This document shows, one piece after another, positions 37,275 through 47,888 of a stretch of DNA of 64,000 nucleotides. A program made the translations under genes and the position numbers. The stretch lies in NCBI RefSeq assembly GCF_010692745.1, contig NZ_JAAHTB010000022.1:1-64000 (forward strand), read 5' to 3'. Below the pieces are notes generated by a model, which had not been told where the DNA came from, did no database searches, and worked only from the letters and a program-made list of their open reading frames with translations. Each line of letters begins with the position of its first letter. Position 1 is the first letter of the stretch. This DNA is from Methylobacterium sp. BTF04 (GTDB lineage Bacteria; Pseudomonadota; Alphaproteobacteria; Rhizobiales; Beijerinckiaceae).

Positions 37275-38171
37275 ATGCCTCGTCGCTTCGTGACCCTCGA
37301 CGTGTTCACCGACACGGTGCTCACCGGCAATCCGCTCGCCGTGGTTCTGGATTGCGACGGGCTCGACGGCGCCGCGATGCAGCGGATCGCCGCCGAGTTC
37401 AACCTCTCCGAAACGGTGTTCGTGCTGCCCCCCGCGGCACCCCGCCACCGGGCCGCCTTGCGCATCTTCACCCCGACGCGGGAACTGCCCTTTGCCGGGC
37501 ACCCGACGATCGGCACCGCCGTGATCCTCGCGCTGCAGGATACCCACGCCGGGGGTACCGATGCGGTGGCTTTCGGGCTTGAGGAGGGAATCGGCACCCT
37601 GGCCTGCGTGGTCGAGACGGCTGAGGCACGCGGGTGCGCCCGCTTCAAGATGCCGGTTCTGCCGGAATTTCTCGGGGCCGGCTCCGCACCGGCGGCTCTC
37701 TCCGCCGCTCTCAGCCTGGAGCCTGGCCAGATCGGCTTCGGCCGCCACGTCCCGAGCCGGCACGCCTTGGGTCAGGGCTTCGTCTTCGTGCCGGTGGCAA
37801 ATCTGGACGCCCTCGACCAGGCCAAGCTCGACCCCGCCGCCTTCGGTGCCTTGGGCGAGCCGGCCCCGCTCTACCTCTACGCGCACGAACCAACAGGGCT
37901 CGGGCGCCGCTATCAGGCGCGGATGTTCGCACCGCATCTCGGTGTGCCGGAGGACCCGGCCACCGGCTCAGCGGCAGCCGCCTTCGCCGGCGTGATGATG
38001 CAGTTCGAGCCGATGGGGGACGGCGAGCACGATATCGTCATCCGCCAGGGCATCGCCATGGGGCGTCCGAGCGAGATCCTCCTGCAGGTCTGCGTCGCCT
38101 CCGGTGCACTGCGCTCGGTGGAGGTCGGCGGCGCGGCGATCGTCGTCAGCGAGGGGACCTTGCGTGTCTGA
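37275..38171 (+). CDS. PhzF family isomerase/epimerase
   Basis: A 298-residue member of the PhzF family, which has a duplicated diaminopimelate-epimerase fold. It carries FVTLDVFTDTVLTGNPLAVV at the start, FNLSETVFVLPP with the catalytic Glu, FTPTRELPFAGHPTIGTA and DPATGSAAAAFAG. These marks are complete. The substrate is unknown; members act on small cyclic or amino-acid-like metabolites. It starts 32 bases after pdxY and overlaps the next gene by eight bases. Confidence 0.9.
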   Translation: MPRRFVTLDVFTDTVLTGNPLAVVLDCDGLDGAAMQRIAAEFNLSETVFVLPPAAPRHRAALRIFTPTRELPFAGHPTIGTAVILALQDTHAGGTDAVAFGLEEGIGTLACVVETAEARGCARFKMPVLPEFLGAGSAPAALSAALSLEPGQIGFGRHVPSRHALGQGFVFVPVANLDALDQAKLDPAAFGALGEPAPLYLYAHEPTGLGRRYQARMFAPHLGVPEDPATGSAAAAFAGVMMQFEPMGDGEHDIVIRQGIAMGRPSEILLQVCVASGALRSVEVGGAAIVVSEGTLRV

Positions 38172-38880
38172 CACTTTCACGGTGACGCGCATTACGGCCC
38201 TCACTGCGCGTCGCGTGCCCTACGACTGGGCCTGGGCCCGCGACAATGCCGGCTTCGTATCCGAGAACTGGGCCCGCCGCATTGCCGAGCGTCCGGCTTT
38301 GTTCGACGGGCGGGTGCTGCTCGCCTGCGCGTGCCGGATCGCGGACGATGCCGGCACGGTCGATCTGTTCGAGGTCGCGTTTTCGCAGTTCCTGGCCTTC
38401 CGCGATGCCGGCTCGCCCGATCCCGACGTCGCCAACGTCTTCGCGGCGATCGTGCCGCGTGCGCGCGACGGGGCCGCTCTGCTCGGCGTGATGGGCGGCC
38501 ACACCGCCAATGCGGGTCAGATCTACTTTCCGTGCGGCACCCCTGACCTTGCCGACCTCCGGGAAGGCGACCGCGTCGACCTTGTCGGCAGCGCCGAACG
38601 CGAGCTGTTGGAGGAGACCGGCATCGCCCTGCCGCCGGATGCACCGGACGAGTGGCTGCTTCTCTCGGGAGATGGACAGCGGGCTTTCCTGCGCCCGGTC
38701 CACTTTCCCGAGGATGGCGATGCCCTACTGGCCCGGATGGAGCGACACCGCCGCGCGGAGGCGGACGCGGAGCTCGACGGCTTCGTCATCGTGCGCGGAG
38801 CGGCGGATATCGATTCGGCCCGGATGCCGGGCTGGGTCCGAACTTACCTCGCCAACGCCTTCGCGCCGATTTACGGGTAA
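38164..38880 (+). CDS. NUDIX-like hydrolase with altered box
   Basis: A 238-residue protein with a NUDIX-like fold. The core of the Nudix box is present as RELLEETGI (about 146-154), but the usual G-x5-E before it is stretched (GTPDLADLREGDRVDLVGSA) so the box is non-canonical. A long N-terminal domain (about 1-110) precedes it. GTG start overlaps the PhzF stop by eight bases, indicating coupling. The end overlaps the convergent lipoprotein gene by ten bases. Confidence 0.72.
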   Translation: MSDTFTVTRITALTARRVPYDWAWARDNAGFVSENWARRIAERPALFDGRVLLACACRIADDAGTVDLFEVAFSQFLAFRDAGSPDPDVANVFAAIVPRARDGAALLGVMGGHTANAGQIYFPCGTPDLADLREGDRVDLVGSAERELLEETGIALPPDAPDEWLLLSGDGQRAFLRPVHFPEDGDALLARMERHRRAEADAELDGFVIVRGAADIDSARMPGWVRTYLANAFAPIYG

Positions 38881-39221
38881 CCGTAGCGCGCCTTGGCCGA
38901 GGCCAGCAGCCCGAGAGCCTCGCGGTCGTTCCCGGAGCGACAGGCATCGCCGGCGCGGCGCAGGTCCGCACTGAAGCGGTCGCCCACCGCCCTGTTGAGA
39001 TTTTCGGTGGAGACGTCGCTGTCGACCACCGCCTGGGTCCGGGCAATGGCCGGGCCGCAGCCCGAACCCTGCGGCAGCGGCGCGGCGACGACGGGCGCCA
39101 CGGCAATCGCGGGCGGCGCCGACGCAGTCGGTTTGCAGGCGGTAACCAGGACGGCGGTGAGGATGGCTGCGAGCGCGAGGCCCACGCGAGTCGATATCAC
39201 GACGGTTTCCCCTGGACTCAT
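38871..39221 (-). CDS. Putative lipoprotein
   Basis: A 116-residue protein with an N-terminal hydrophobic stretch (GLALAAILTAVLVTACKPTA) that ends in a lipobox (LVTAC, Cys is the acylation site). The mature part has Pro/Ala-rich residues and a small helical domain with two Cys (GSGCGPAIAR and GDACRSGN) that may pair. Function is unknown. It faces the NUDIX-like gene convergently. Confidence 0.65.
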   Translation of the reverse strand: MSPGETVVISTRVGLALAAILTAVLVTACKPTASAPPAIAVAPVVAAPLPQGSGCGPAIARTQAVVDSDVSTENLNRAVGDRFSADLRRAGDACRSGNDREALGLLASAKARYGYP

Positions 39222-39290
39222 GGCGCTGTCGTTCGAACGGCGCAACTTAAAGGTCGAGGGGTTTTGCCTTTCGCAGGAAGGCCGGTCAAT

Positions 39291-39321
39291 CGTCGTCGCG
39301 GGCGTTTATCCCGCGACGACG
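39291..39321. terminator. Perfect 12-bp inverted repeat (terminator or operator)
   Basis: CGTCGTCGCGGG, loop CGTTTAT, CCCGCGACGACG. The stem has 12 perfect pairs. It lies between the SRPBCC gene and the lipoprotein gene, both on the minus strand, 66 bases past the SRPBCC stop. No T-tract follows on either strand. It may end transcription with Rho help or bind a protein. Confidence 0.5.
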
Positions 39322-39386
39322 CGGTGGCTTGGTTTGGCGCCTCTCGGACGCGAAGGCGCCCTTACCCTGGAGGCGCGGTGGCGCCC

Positions 39387-39872
39387 TTACTTGGACTTGT
39401 CGGCGATCGCCTTCAGGCCCGAATCGTAGATCCCGGTGATGGCGTCGGTGGCGACAGCGTCCGGCGCACCCTTCGCCTTGAAGCTTCCCTTCCAGGTGAC
39501 CGTCGAGCCAGCGCCCTTCGGCATCACCGCAATGGTGGAGCTGTAGTCGGTCACGGGAAGCGGGCCGGAGACGATAGCGTAGGTGTAATCCATCTTCTTG
39601 TCGTCACGGGCAGTCTGCGACTCGACGATGGTACCGCCGCCCTTGAGGCTCAGCGTCCGCAGACTCTTGCCGCCATCCATGGACAGCACGCACTTCTCGA
39701 TGGCGGGGTGCCACTGGCCGATGCCACAGAAATCGCCGATCGTGGCCCAGACCTTGGCCGGCGGCGCGGCGACGTCGACGGACTTCATGACATCGATGGC
39801 GAAGCTCGGCACGGTGCCGGCGAGGAGGGCGAGAGCGGGCAGCGCGAGCGTGCGCAGAACGTGACGCGACAT
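39387..39872 (-). CDS. Secreted SRPBCC (START-like) protein
   Basis: A 161-residue exported protein: signal peptide MSRHVLRTLALPALALLAGT with cleavage near SFA, then a START/polyketide-cyclase fold: VMKSVDVAAPPAKVWATIGD, FCGIGQWHPAIEKC, RTLSLKGGGTIVESQ and STVTWKGSFKAKG. These helix-grip proteins hold hydrophobic ligands in a cavity. A periplasmic member is less common. Function is unknown. Confidence 0.85.
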   Translation of the reverse strand: MSRHVLRTLALPALALLAGTVPSFAIDVMKSVDVAAPPAKVWATIGDFCGIGQWHPAIEKCVLSMDGGKSLRTLSLKGGGTIVESQTARDDKKMDYTYAIVSGPLPVTDYSSTIAVMPKGAGSTVTWKGSFKAKGAPDAVATDAITGIYDSGLKAIADKSK

Positions 39873-40140
39873 GGGATTTCCTTCCGAATATTTCTTGCGT
39901 GCAACGGATTAAACCGGTGCCGGCCCTGAGGGTCCATAATGCAAGCTAGGCCGGGAACCGCGTAAGACAATGACCCGCATGCGCTTGCGCGTTTCCCGTC
40001 GGGCCCGCCCCTGGAGCCTGTGCGCAGTGCCACGCTCCTTCCAATGCTTGTCAACGCCGACGTCGAGGGCTAGAAAACCAGCATTCGCAATTGGCCGACG
40101 CCCGTCTCGGCGCGCCGTTGCTCTTCGGGAGAGACGAGCC

Positions 40141-40242
40141 TTGGCCAGCGCCGGCTCCACGTGCAGCACCGCCGACGCCGCTTTCGCGGCTGTGCGGCTG
40201 TGCGCGCTCGTTCCCGGTCTGCTCCTCCTTAGCAGCCCCTGA
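40141..40242 (+). CDS. Leucine leader peptide of leuA
   Basis: A short frame of 33 residues starts with TTG, with GGGAGA eight bases upstream, and ends PGLLLLSSP. Four Leu codons (CTG CTC CTC CTT) stand in a row just before the stop. The stop codon lies inside the first arm of the terminator hairpin that follows. This is the classic layout of an attenuator leader: ribosome stalling at the Leu run during leucine shortage would free leuA transcription. The start codon is less sure than the end. Confidence 0.75.
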   Translation: MASAGSTCSTADAAFAAVRLCALVPGLLLLSSP

Positions 40243-40287
40243 GGGCCGTCCGGGCGCCTGCGCCTGGGCTCTCAGGGGATGGTTTTT
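40236..40287 (+). terminator. leuA attenuator hairpin
   Basis: CCCCTGAGGGC and GCTCTCAGGGG form an 11-pair stem (one G-U), followed after four bases by TTTTT. It starts within the end of the leucine leader peptide, about 95 bases before leuA. This geometry is that of a transcription attenuator for a leucine biosynthetic gene. Confidence 0.8.
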
Positions 40288-40382
40288 CCAGAACAGCCAC
40301 GCTCCGCCCGTCGGCCGGAGCCGATTCCAGGCGCCGCGTCCCCGTATCGACGGGGACAGCACGCCGCGACAGGACAAACCCC

Positions 40383-41948
<1,566 letters not shown>

Positions 41949-41961
41949 CCGAGAAAATAAC

Positions 41962-41988
41962 GCCCCGGGGGTGGACACCTCCGGGGGC
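41962..41988 (+). terminator. Terminator of leuA
   Basis: GCCCCGGGGGTG and CACCTCCGGGGGC pair along 12 positions with one bulged G, starting 13 bases after the leuA stop and followed by CTTTGCT. It is a strong G+C hairpin with a weak T-tract, a likely end for the leuA transcript. Confidence 0.65.
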
Positions 41989-42051
41989 CTTTGCTATCAG
42001 CCCCCTCGTCGCAGCGGACTTGGTGGGCCGCAGCGACCGCCACAAGGCGAT

Positions 42052-42127
<76 letters not shown>

Positions 42128-42156
42128 AATACTTTAACGAATTGATCGATGCAGAG

Positions 42157-42178
42157 AATACCGGCTTGAAACGGTATT
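42157..42178 (+). terminator. Hairpin downstream of tRNA-Lys
   Basis: AATACCG and CGGTATT form a 7-bp stem with an 8-base loop, 29 bases after the tRNA, followed by TC and T. It is A+T-richer than the surroundings and is a plausible tRNA terminator. Confidence 0.5.
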
Positions 42179-42334
42179 TCTGATCGGATTTGTTGAATCT
42201 CACCTCCTCAATCGCATTTGGAATGCAAGCTCGCGTCGATCTTTTCGACCGGCGGTTCGGCGAGCCGAAGCGTAGCGCAGGGGGGCCACTTCGCGCCGGT
42301 TGTCGAGCACGCGTGTGCCTGCCATGGTTGTTTC

Positions 42335-42622
42335 ATGGCACATTCTGTACCCCCGCGTTATTCCGCAGCCGAACTCATCGAGGAGTTGCGTGAAGCGGCG
42401 GAAGAGATTGCCCCGGAACTCAACGGCATCAGAGCCGAAGAGACGCTGGAGGGGGAATCCGCCCAGATGATCGAAGAGATGGTCGACGCTTTGAAGCGGA
42501 TCGCGAGTGGTGCGCCGCGGCCTCAGGATCTGGCCCGCGCTGCGTTGGACGCCAAAGCGCCGCTCAAGCCGTTCGGCCGTCCGAAAAACACCGTCGTGAA
42601 ATTGGTCAAGCCGCGCCGATAA
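42335..42622 (+). CDS. Small hypothetical protein
   Basis: A 95-residue, charged, mostly helical protein (YSAAELIEELREAAEEIAPE, then ESAQMIEEMVDALKRIASG) with a basic C-terminus (RPKNTVVKLVKPRR). The acidic helix and basic tail suggest an adaptor or small nucleic-acid-associated protein. No family is recognised. The ATG giving MAHSVPPRY is used; the frame is open for 39 codons upstream without protein-like character. Confidence 0.5.
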   Translation: MAHSVPPRYSAAELIEELREAAEEIAPELNGIRAEETLEGESAQMIEEMVDALKRIASGAPRPQDLARAALDAKAPLKPFGRPKNTVVKLVKPRR

Positions 42623-42749
42623 GGCCGCTCTCCCTCCGATACGATGGCGTTTGATCGTCTCGGGATCAGACGTCCAACGAGCAGCATATCACACTCCCGG
42701 AATCCGAAGCGATCGGTCGGCGACGGGATCACGGGGCGATGCGATTTGC

Positions 42750-44054
42750 TCATGAGACTCGTGATTCGACGCGATGCCGACCTCTCGCGACCGCCCCGCT
42801 GCCGTATCGGCTCAGCGCGAAGTCTTCACTCGCGATATCCGGGGTACGGCCGGAGACGAGATCGGCCAGTACGCGGCCTGAGCCGCAGGCCATCGTCCAG
42901 CCCAGCGTGCCGTGACCGGTATTGGTGAAGAGGTTGGACAGGTGGGTCGCCCCGACGATGGGTGTCCCGTCCGGCGTCATCGGGCGCAGGCCCGTCCAGA
43001 ACTTGGCCTGGGTCAGGTCGCCGCCCTCCGGAAAGAGATCGCCGACCGAGCGGGCCAGCGTCTCGCGGCGCGGGGCCCGCAGGATCTGGCTGAAGCCGGC
43101 GAGTTCGGCGGTGCCGCCGACTCGGATTCGATCGCCCAGCCGAGTGATCGCGACTTTGTAGGTCTCGTCCATCACCGTCGAGACCGGCGCGGCCTCGGGG
43201 TCCGTCATGGGCAGCGTCAGCGAATAGCCCTTCACCGGATAGACCGGCAGGTCGATGCCGAGGGGACGCAGGAGAGCAGGGGTAAAGCTGCCCATCGCGG
43301 CGACATAGGCATCCGCCACGATATGTTCGCCCTGCGCCGCTGCGACGTCGACGATCCGGTCACCCTCCTGCCGCAACCCGGCGATGGCCGTGCCGTAGCG
43401 GAAGACGACGCCAAGACCTTCACAGAGCGTGGCGAGCCGCCGCGTGAACAGATGTGCATCGCCGGTTTCGTCGCCCGGCAGCCGGAGTCCGCCGACGAAG
43501 GTGCCGGCGACTCGCGCCAGTGCCGGCTCCGCGGCGATGCAGCCGGCCGGATCGAGCACGGAATAGGGCACGCCGTAGAGGTCGAGGACGCGGGTGTCGT
43601 CGCCGACGCGATCGAGCTGCTTGGGCGTTCGGAAAATCTGGAGCGTGCCCTGCGCGCGGTGATCGTAGGCGATGCCGGTTTCGATGCGCAGGTCACGCAA
43701 GGTGTCGCGGCTGTATTCGGCGAGGCGCACCATGCGACCCTTGTTGCGCTGGTAGGCCTCCTCGGTGCAGTTCGCCAGCATGCGTGCCAACCAGCCGTAG
43801 AGGCGCGGCTCGAAGCTCGGCCAGACCACCAGCGGACGGTGGCGCATCATCAGCCACTTCATCGCCTTGATCGGGATGCCGGGCGCGGCCCAGGGCGCCG
43901 AATATCCCGGCGAAACCTGCCCCGCATTGGCAAAACTCGTCTCGAGCCCGGCGCCCGGCTGGCGTTCCAGGACGGTGACCCGATGTCCTGACTTGGCGAG
44001 GTAGTAGGCCGAGGTGACACCGACGACACCGCCGCCGAGAACGAGAACATGCAT
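42750..44054 (-). CDS. dadA: D-amino acid dehydrogenase (DadA-like)
   Basis: DadA oxidises D-amino acids, chiefly D-alanine, passing electrons to the respiratory chain. The 434-residue flavoprotein starts [20 protein letters not shown] (FAD Rossmann motif GGGVVG) and has [29 protein letters not shown] and the C-terminal [20 protein letters not shown], all DadA marks. The C-terminal 20 residues are basic and less conserved. It lies beside a tautomerase and a transaminase in one strand, a likely amino-acid catabolic unit. Confidence 0.9.
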   Translation of the reverse strand: MHVLVLGGGVVGVTSAYYLAKSGHRVTVLERQPGAGLETSFANAGQVSPGYSAPWAAPGIPIKAMKWLMMRHRPLVVWPSFEPRLYGWLARMLANCTEEAYQRNKGRMVRLAEYSRDTLRDLRIETGIAYDHRAQGTLQIFRTPKQLDRVGDDTRVLDLYGVPYSVLDPAGCIAAEPALARVAGTFVGGLRLPGDETGDAHLFTRRLATLCEGLGVVFRYGTAIAGLRQEGDRIVDVAAAQGEHIVADAYVAAMGSFTPALLRPLGIDLPVYPVKGYSLTLPMTDPEAAPVSTVMDETYKVAITRLGDRIRVGGTAELAGFSQILRAPRRETLARSVGDLFPEGGDLTQAKFWTGLRPMTPDGTPIVGATHLSNLFTNTGHGTLGWTMACGSGRVLADLVSGRTPDIASEDFALSRYGSGAVARGRHRVESRVS

Positions 44055-44077
44055 GGCAGAGGGACTCCGTGGCGGTC

Positions 44078-44467
44078 CTACAACTCGCCGGTGAGGAACT
44101 GGGCCCGGCCGTGGCCGAACGACCAATCCTCGTCGGTGTTCTCCACCGTCGAGACCATCACGTCGGCGGGCGCGATCCCGCAGGCCGCCTGCAGCTTCTC
44201 GGTGAGCAGCCGGTAGAACAGCGCTTTCTTTTCCTTGCCGCGCGGTCGGGTGATCATCTGCACCACGACGACGTCCTTGGTACGCGGGATGTCGAGGCCG
44301 GTATCCTCGACGATCATCCGCGACGGCTTATGCTCGGTGACGATCTGGTAGCGGTCGCCCGCCGGAACATTGAACGCCTCCAGCATCGCTTCGTGGGCGG
44401 CGTCGAGCAGGCTCTTCAATTCGGAATCCGTCCGGCCTTCCAGGATGTCGAAGCGCATCAACGGCAT
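44078..44467 (-). CDS. Tautomerase family protein
   Basis: A 129-residue protein that begins [20 protein letters not shown]. The Pro that follows the initiator Met is the catalytic base of the tautomerase superfamily. The long form with [20 protein letters not shown], then [20 protein letters not shown], fits the Tautomerase_2 group. Only the ATG giving Pro at position 2 makes sense. It lies between dadA and the aminotransferase on one strand. A 48-residue truncated relative occurs near the right end of the window. Confidence 0.85.
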   Translation of the reverse strand: MPLMRFDILEGRTDSELKSLLDAAHEAMLEAFNVPAGDRYQIVTEHKPSRMIVEDTGLDIPRTKDVVVVQMITRPRGKEKKALFYRLLTEKLQAACGIAPADVMVSTVENTDEDWSFGHGRAQFLTGEL

Positions 44468-44548
44468 GGTGTTTGAACCCTCTGGTAAAATCGAAATCGT
44501 CACGCGGCCGCGGGTGCGACCGCCTCTCGAAAGAACGTGCCCCGCTGA

Positions 44549-45898
44549 TCAGGCTTCGGCGCGGATCAGGCCGCGCAGCATCTCGATCATGCCCCTGATC
44601 TCGTCAGGGGTAGAGATGAAGGGCGGCCCCATCGCGATGGTGTCACCGGTAAAGCGCAGCAGGATGCCCTCGCGCAGGCCGCGTTCGAAGATGCGGAGGG
44701 CCCGCGCGCCGGGCTGGCCCGGTGTCGGCTCGAGATCGACCGCCGCGGTGAGACCGAAGTTGCGGATGTCCTTGATGCCCGGCTCGTCGCGCAGGCTGTG
44801 GACGGCCTCTTCGAGGACGGGCGCCAGGTCGCGCACCCGGCCGAACAGGTCGCCCTCTTCCATCAGGTCGAGGGTCGCGTGGGCTACCGCCGCCGCCAGC
44901 GGATGGCCCGAATAGGTGTAGCCGTGAAACAATTCCACCGCCGCCGCAGGGCCGGTCATGAACGTCTCGTAGATATCCTTGCGGACGATCACGCCACCCA
45001 TCGGCACGATGCCGTTGGTGATGCCCTTGGCGAAGGTGATCATGTCCGGTGTCACGCCGAAGCGCTGAGCGCCGAAGGCCGCCCCCATCCGGCCGAAGCC
45101 GGTGATGACCTCGTCGAAGATCAACAGGATGCCGTGGCGTGTGCAGGTTTCACGCAGGCGCTGGAGGTAGCCGAGCGGTGGTACGATGACACCGGCCGAG
45201 CCCTGCAACGGCTCGACGATGACCGCGGCGATGGTCGAGGCGTCATGGAGCGCGACGAGGCGATCGAGGTCGTCGGCAAGGTGCGCGCCCCAGGACGGCT
45301 GCCCCTTCGAGAACGCCATCTCGGCATAATCATGGGTGTGGCGCAGGTGGTCGACGCCCTGGATCATCGCCGTGGCGAACATCTTGCGGTTGGCGACCAT
45401 GCCGCCCACCGACATGCCGCCGAAGCCGACACCGTGATAGCCCTTTTCGCGGCCGATCATCCGGAAGCGGCCGGCCTCGCCGCGCAGGCGGTGGTAGCCG
45501 AGCGCGATCTTGAGGGCGGTGTCGACGGATTCGGAGCCGGAATTGGTGAAGAAGACCCGGTCGAGCCCCTCCGGGGCCATATCGGCGATGCGCTCGGCCA
45601 GCCGCAGCGTCACCGGGTTGCTCATCTGGAACGCGGTGCAATAGTCGAGTGTCTCGGCCTGATGGCGCAGGGCCTCGACGATCCGCGGCTGGGCGTGGCC
45701 CAGCGGGCAGCACCACAGGCCGGACAGGCTGTCGAACAGGTCGCGCCCCTCGGCGGTGCGGTAATAGGCGCCCTTGGCCGAGACGATGATGCGCGGCGTC
45801 GGATCGGCCTTCACGTGCCGGTTCGGCGTGAAGGGCATCCAGTACGGATCGACATTGAGCTGCCGGGCGCTGTCGTGGTCGCCGACCGTATGATCCAT
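44549..45898 (-). CDS. Class III aminotransferase (omega-amino acid:pyruvate type)
   Basis: A 449-residue PLP enzyme. Landmarks: YWMPFTPNRHVK, FTNSGSESVDTALKIA, the invariant Asp in LLIFDEVITGFGRMG, and the PLP lysine Lys291 in TFAKGITNGIVPMGG. It resembles beta-alanine/omega-amino acid:pyruvate transaminases. The neighbouring DadA would yield a keto acid acceptor such as pyruvate. The divergent MocR-type gene is the likely regulator: repeats lie in the shared promoter region. Confidence 0.9.
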   Translation of the reverse strand: MDHTVGDHDSARQLNVDPYWMPFTPNRHVKADPTPRIIVSAKGAYYRTAEGRDLFDSLSGLWCCPLGHAQPRIVEALRHQAETLDYCTAFQMSNPVTLRLAERIADMAPEGLDRVFFTNSGSESVDTALKIALGYHRLRGEAGRFRMIGREKGYHGVGFGGMSVGGMVANRKMFATAMIQGVDHLRHTHDYAEMAFSKGQPSWGAHLADDLDRLVALHDASTIAAVIVEPLQGSAGVIVPPLGYLQRLRETCTRHGILLIFDEVITGFGRMGAAFGAQRFGVTPDMITFAKGITNGIVPMGGVIVRKDIYETFMTGPAAAVELFHGYTYSGHPLAAAVAHATLDLMEEGDLFGRVRDLAPVLEEAVHSLRDEPGIKDIRNFGLTAAVDLEPTPGQPGARALRIFERGLREGILLRFTGDTIAMGPPFISTPDEIRGMIEMLRGLIRAEA

Positions 45899-45959
45899 GT
45901 GTCTCTCCGCAGATCCGCGCCGCTGTGGGGAGACTATCGTCGCGTGGCGCGGATCTGCC

Positions 45960-45973
45960 TATGGACAGTTGCG
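45960..45973 (+). promoter_or_regulatory. Putative MocR operator, repeat 1
   Basis: TATGGACAGTTGCG lies in the 333-base intergenic region between the aminotransferase and the MocR-type regulator. It matches the second repeat at 13 of 15 positions (one base shorter). The spacing between the two is 47 bases, about 4.5 helical turns. Binding by the MocR protein is inferred. Confidence 0.5.
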
Positions 45974-46006
45974 GGATCGGCACGCGCAGCTGTATCGGTC
46001 ATTCGA

Positions 46007-46021
46007 TATAGACAGTTTGCG
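46007..46021 (+). promoter_or_regulatory. Putative MocR operator, repeat 2
   Basis: TATAGACAGTTTGCG is the second direct copy. A third, inverted element (TGTCTAT) overlaps the start codon of the regulator gene. MocR-type regulators commonly bind pairs of direct repeats in a shared promoter, so these are candidate sites for autoregulation and control of the aminotransferase. Confidence 0.5.
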
Positions 46022-46231
46022 AGGCAGCGCCTTGTGATCGCACGATGGCCCGTTCCGTGGCGGCGGCGGTGGCGTCCATCGGATTGATCGGGAGAGGCTG
46101 CCGAGGCTCTTCTCGAAGAAGCGCCGATGCTCCGATCCCTTGTTCTCGCCGCAGCTCCTCAGAAAAAAGCAGAGTCCACTCTTCGGGACGACACACAGGC
46201 GTGACGCCCACTTCGCAATCATGGATTGTCT

Positions 46232-47650
46232 ATGATCAGTCTGGACCCGAACAGCACCGCGCCTCTCGTGACGCAACTTGTCGATGCGGTCTCGGACAAG
46301 ATCCGCAGCGGCAGCGTCACGCGCGGCACACGCCTGCCTTCGGTGCGGAAACTCGCGGCGCAATGCGGTGTCAGCACGCTGACGGTCTCGAACGCCTACA
46401 ACCGCCTGGTCGCCGACGGTCTGCTCGAAGCGCGCCGGGCGAGCGGATACTTCGTGTCGGCCAGACTGCCCGACCGGACATCGACAACCACGCCGGTGCG
46501 GCCGATGGCGATCTCGGTGGATTCCGGCTGGCTGCTGCGGCGGGTCTACGAGGAGGACACGCTCACCATCAAGGCGGGATGTGGCTGGCTTCCCGACAGC
46601 CACCTGTTCGCGGAGGGCATCAAACAGGCTTTATCGGCGCTGGCCCGACGGCCCGACCGACTGGTGTCGCGCTACGGCCATCCGCTGGGCTACGCCCCGC
46701 TCCGCCGCGCCATCCAGTTGCTCCTCGCTCAGCGCAACATCGATTGCGAGCCGGATCAGATCATCCTCACCCACGGCGCCAGCCAAGCGCTCGACCTGAC
46801 CATGCGGAGCTTCCTGCAACCGGGCGACGTCGCCCTCGTCGACGACCCCGGCTATTGCAACCTCTATCCGTCCCTCCACGCCATGGGCGTGACGATCGTC
46901 GGGGTCGAGCGCACGCTCCAGGGTCCATCCATCGCCGCGCTTCAGACTTTAGCCGAACGCCACAAGCCGAAGCTGTTTTTCACCAATACCAATTTCCACA
47001 ACCCGACCGGCACCGCGTGCTCGCCGGCCACCGCCTACCAGATCCTGCGGATCGCGGAGAAGCACGACTTCCAGATTGTCGAAGATGATATCTATTCGAG
47101 CTTCGTCGAGGAGACGGCGCCGAGCATCGCAAGCCTCGATCAGCTCGGACGCGTCATTCATATCGGCAGCTTCTCGAAGACTATCTCGCCATCGCTCCGC
47201 GTCGGTTACCTCGCCTGCAATCCCGACACCGCGCGACGCCTGCTCCACATGAAGATGGCCGCGAGCCTGACCAGTTCAGAACTGTCAGAGAGCCTGGTTC
47301 ACTCGATCCTGACCGAAGGCCAGTATCGCCTCCACATCGCACGCCTTCGGGAAAAGCTGGCGACGGAACAGAAGACGGTTGCGGACGCCCTCCTGTCGGC
47401 CGGCTTGTCTCTGTTCTATCGCCCGACGAACGGATTGTTTCTCTGGGCGGGATTTGGCGGCGATCTCGATCTCGGCGCCCTCGCCCAGCGGGCCGCGGCA
47501 GAGGGCATCATGCTGGCACCCGGCCACCTGTTCCGCGCTCATCAGGAACCGACGCCCTGGCTCCGCTTCAACGTCGCTCACACCAACGCGGCACCACTCT
47601 TCCGCTTCCTCGAGACGGAAAGACGGGCGCTGGGCGACCGCCAACAATAA
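46232..47650 (+). CDS. MocR-type transcriptional regulator
   Basis: A 472-residue fusion of a GntR winged helix (about 5-70: LPSVRKLAAQCGVSTLTVSN, GLLEARRASGYFV) and a class I aminotransferase-like domain with the PLP lysine Lys316 in GSFSKTISPSLRVGY. This is the GabR/PdxR/TauR layout, in which PLP and an amino acid modulate DNA binding. It is transcribed away from the class III aminotransferase and likely controls it. The ATG is used; a TTG two codons earlier is an alternative. Confidence 0.92.
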   Translation: MISLDPNSTAPLVTQLVDAVSDKIRSGSVTRGTRLPSVRKLAAQCGVSTLTVSNAYNRLVADGLLEARRASGYFVSARLPDRTSTTTPVRPMAISVDSGWLLRRVYEEDTLTIKAGCGWLPDSHLFAEGIKQALSALARRPDRLVSRYGHPLGYAPLRRAIQLLLAQRNIDCEPDQIILTHGASQALDLTMRSFLQPGDVALVDDPGYCNLYPSLHAMGVTIVGVERTLQGPSIAALQTLAERHKPKLFFTNTNFHNPTGTACSPATAYQILRIAEKHDFQIVEDDIYSSFVEETAPSIASLDQLGRVIHIGSFSKTISPSLRVGYLACNPDTARRLLHMKMAASLTSSELSESLVHSILTEGQYRLHIARLREKLATEQKTVADALLSAGLSLFYRPTNGLFLWAGFGGDLDLGALAQRAAAEGIMLAPGHLFRAHQEPTPWLRFNVAHTNAAPLFRFLETERRALGDRQQ

Positions 47651-47888
47651 TCGGCCCAGTGTGGACCATGGGTTTGATCCGGCGGTGTGGCGATACGATC
47701 GCGTGCCGTGCTTTGAGGGATGCGCTGTGGTTCAAGTCTTTCACGGAAGCACCACGACGGAGGCGGTCCGTCGCGTGATCCAGTCGCGTGAAGGGTGCTG
47801 GCCGGGCACGATGGCGTCGGTCCCACGACGGTGCAGAGCTTGACGCAAGACTGCAACGTTTCCGATGGTTTGTTGCAGGGAGCCCAGG

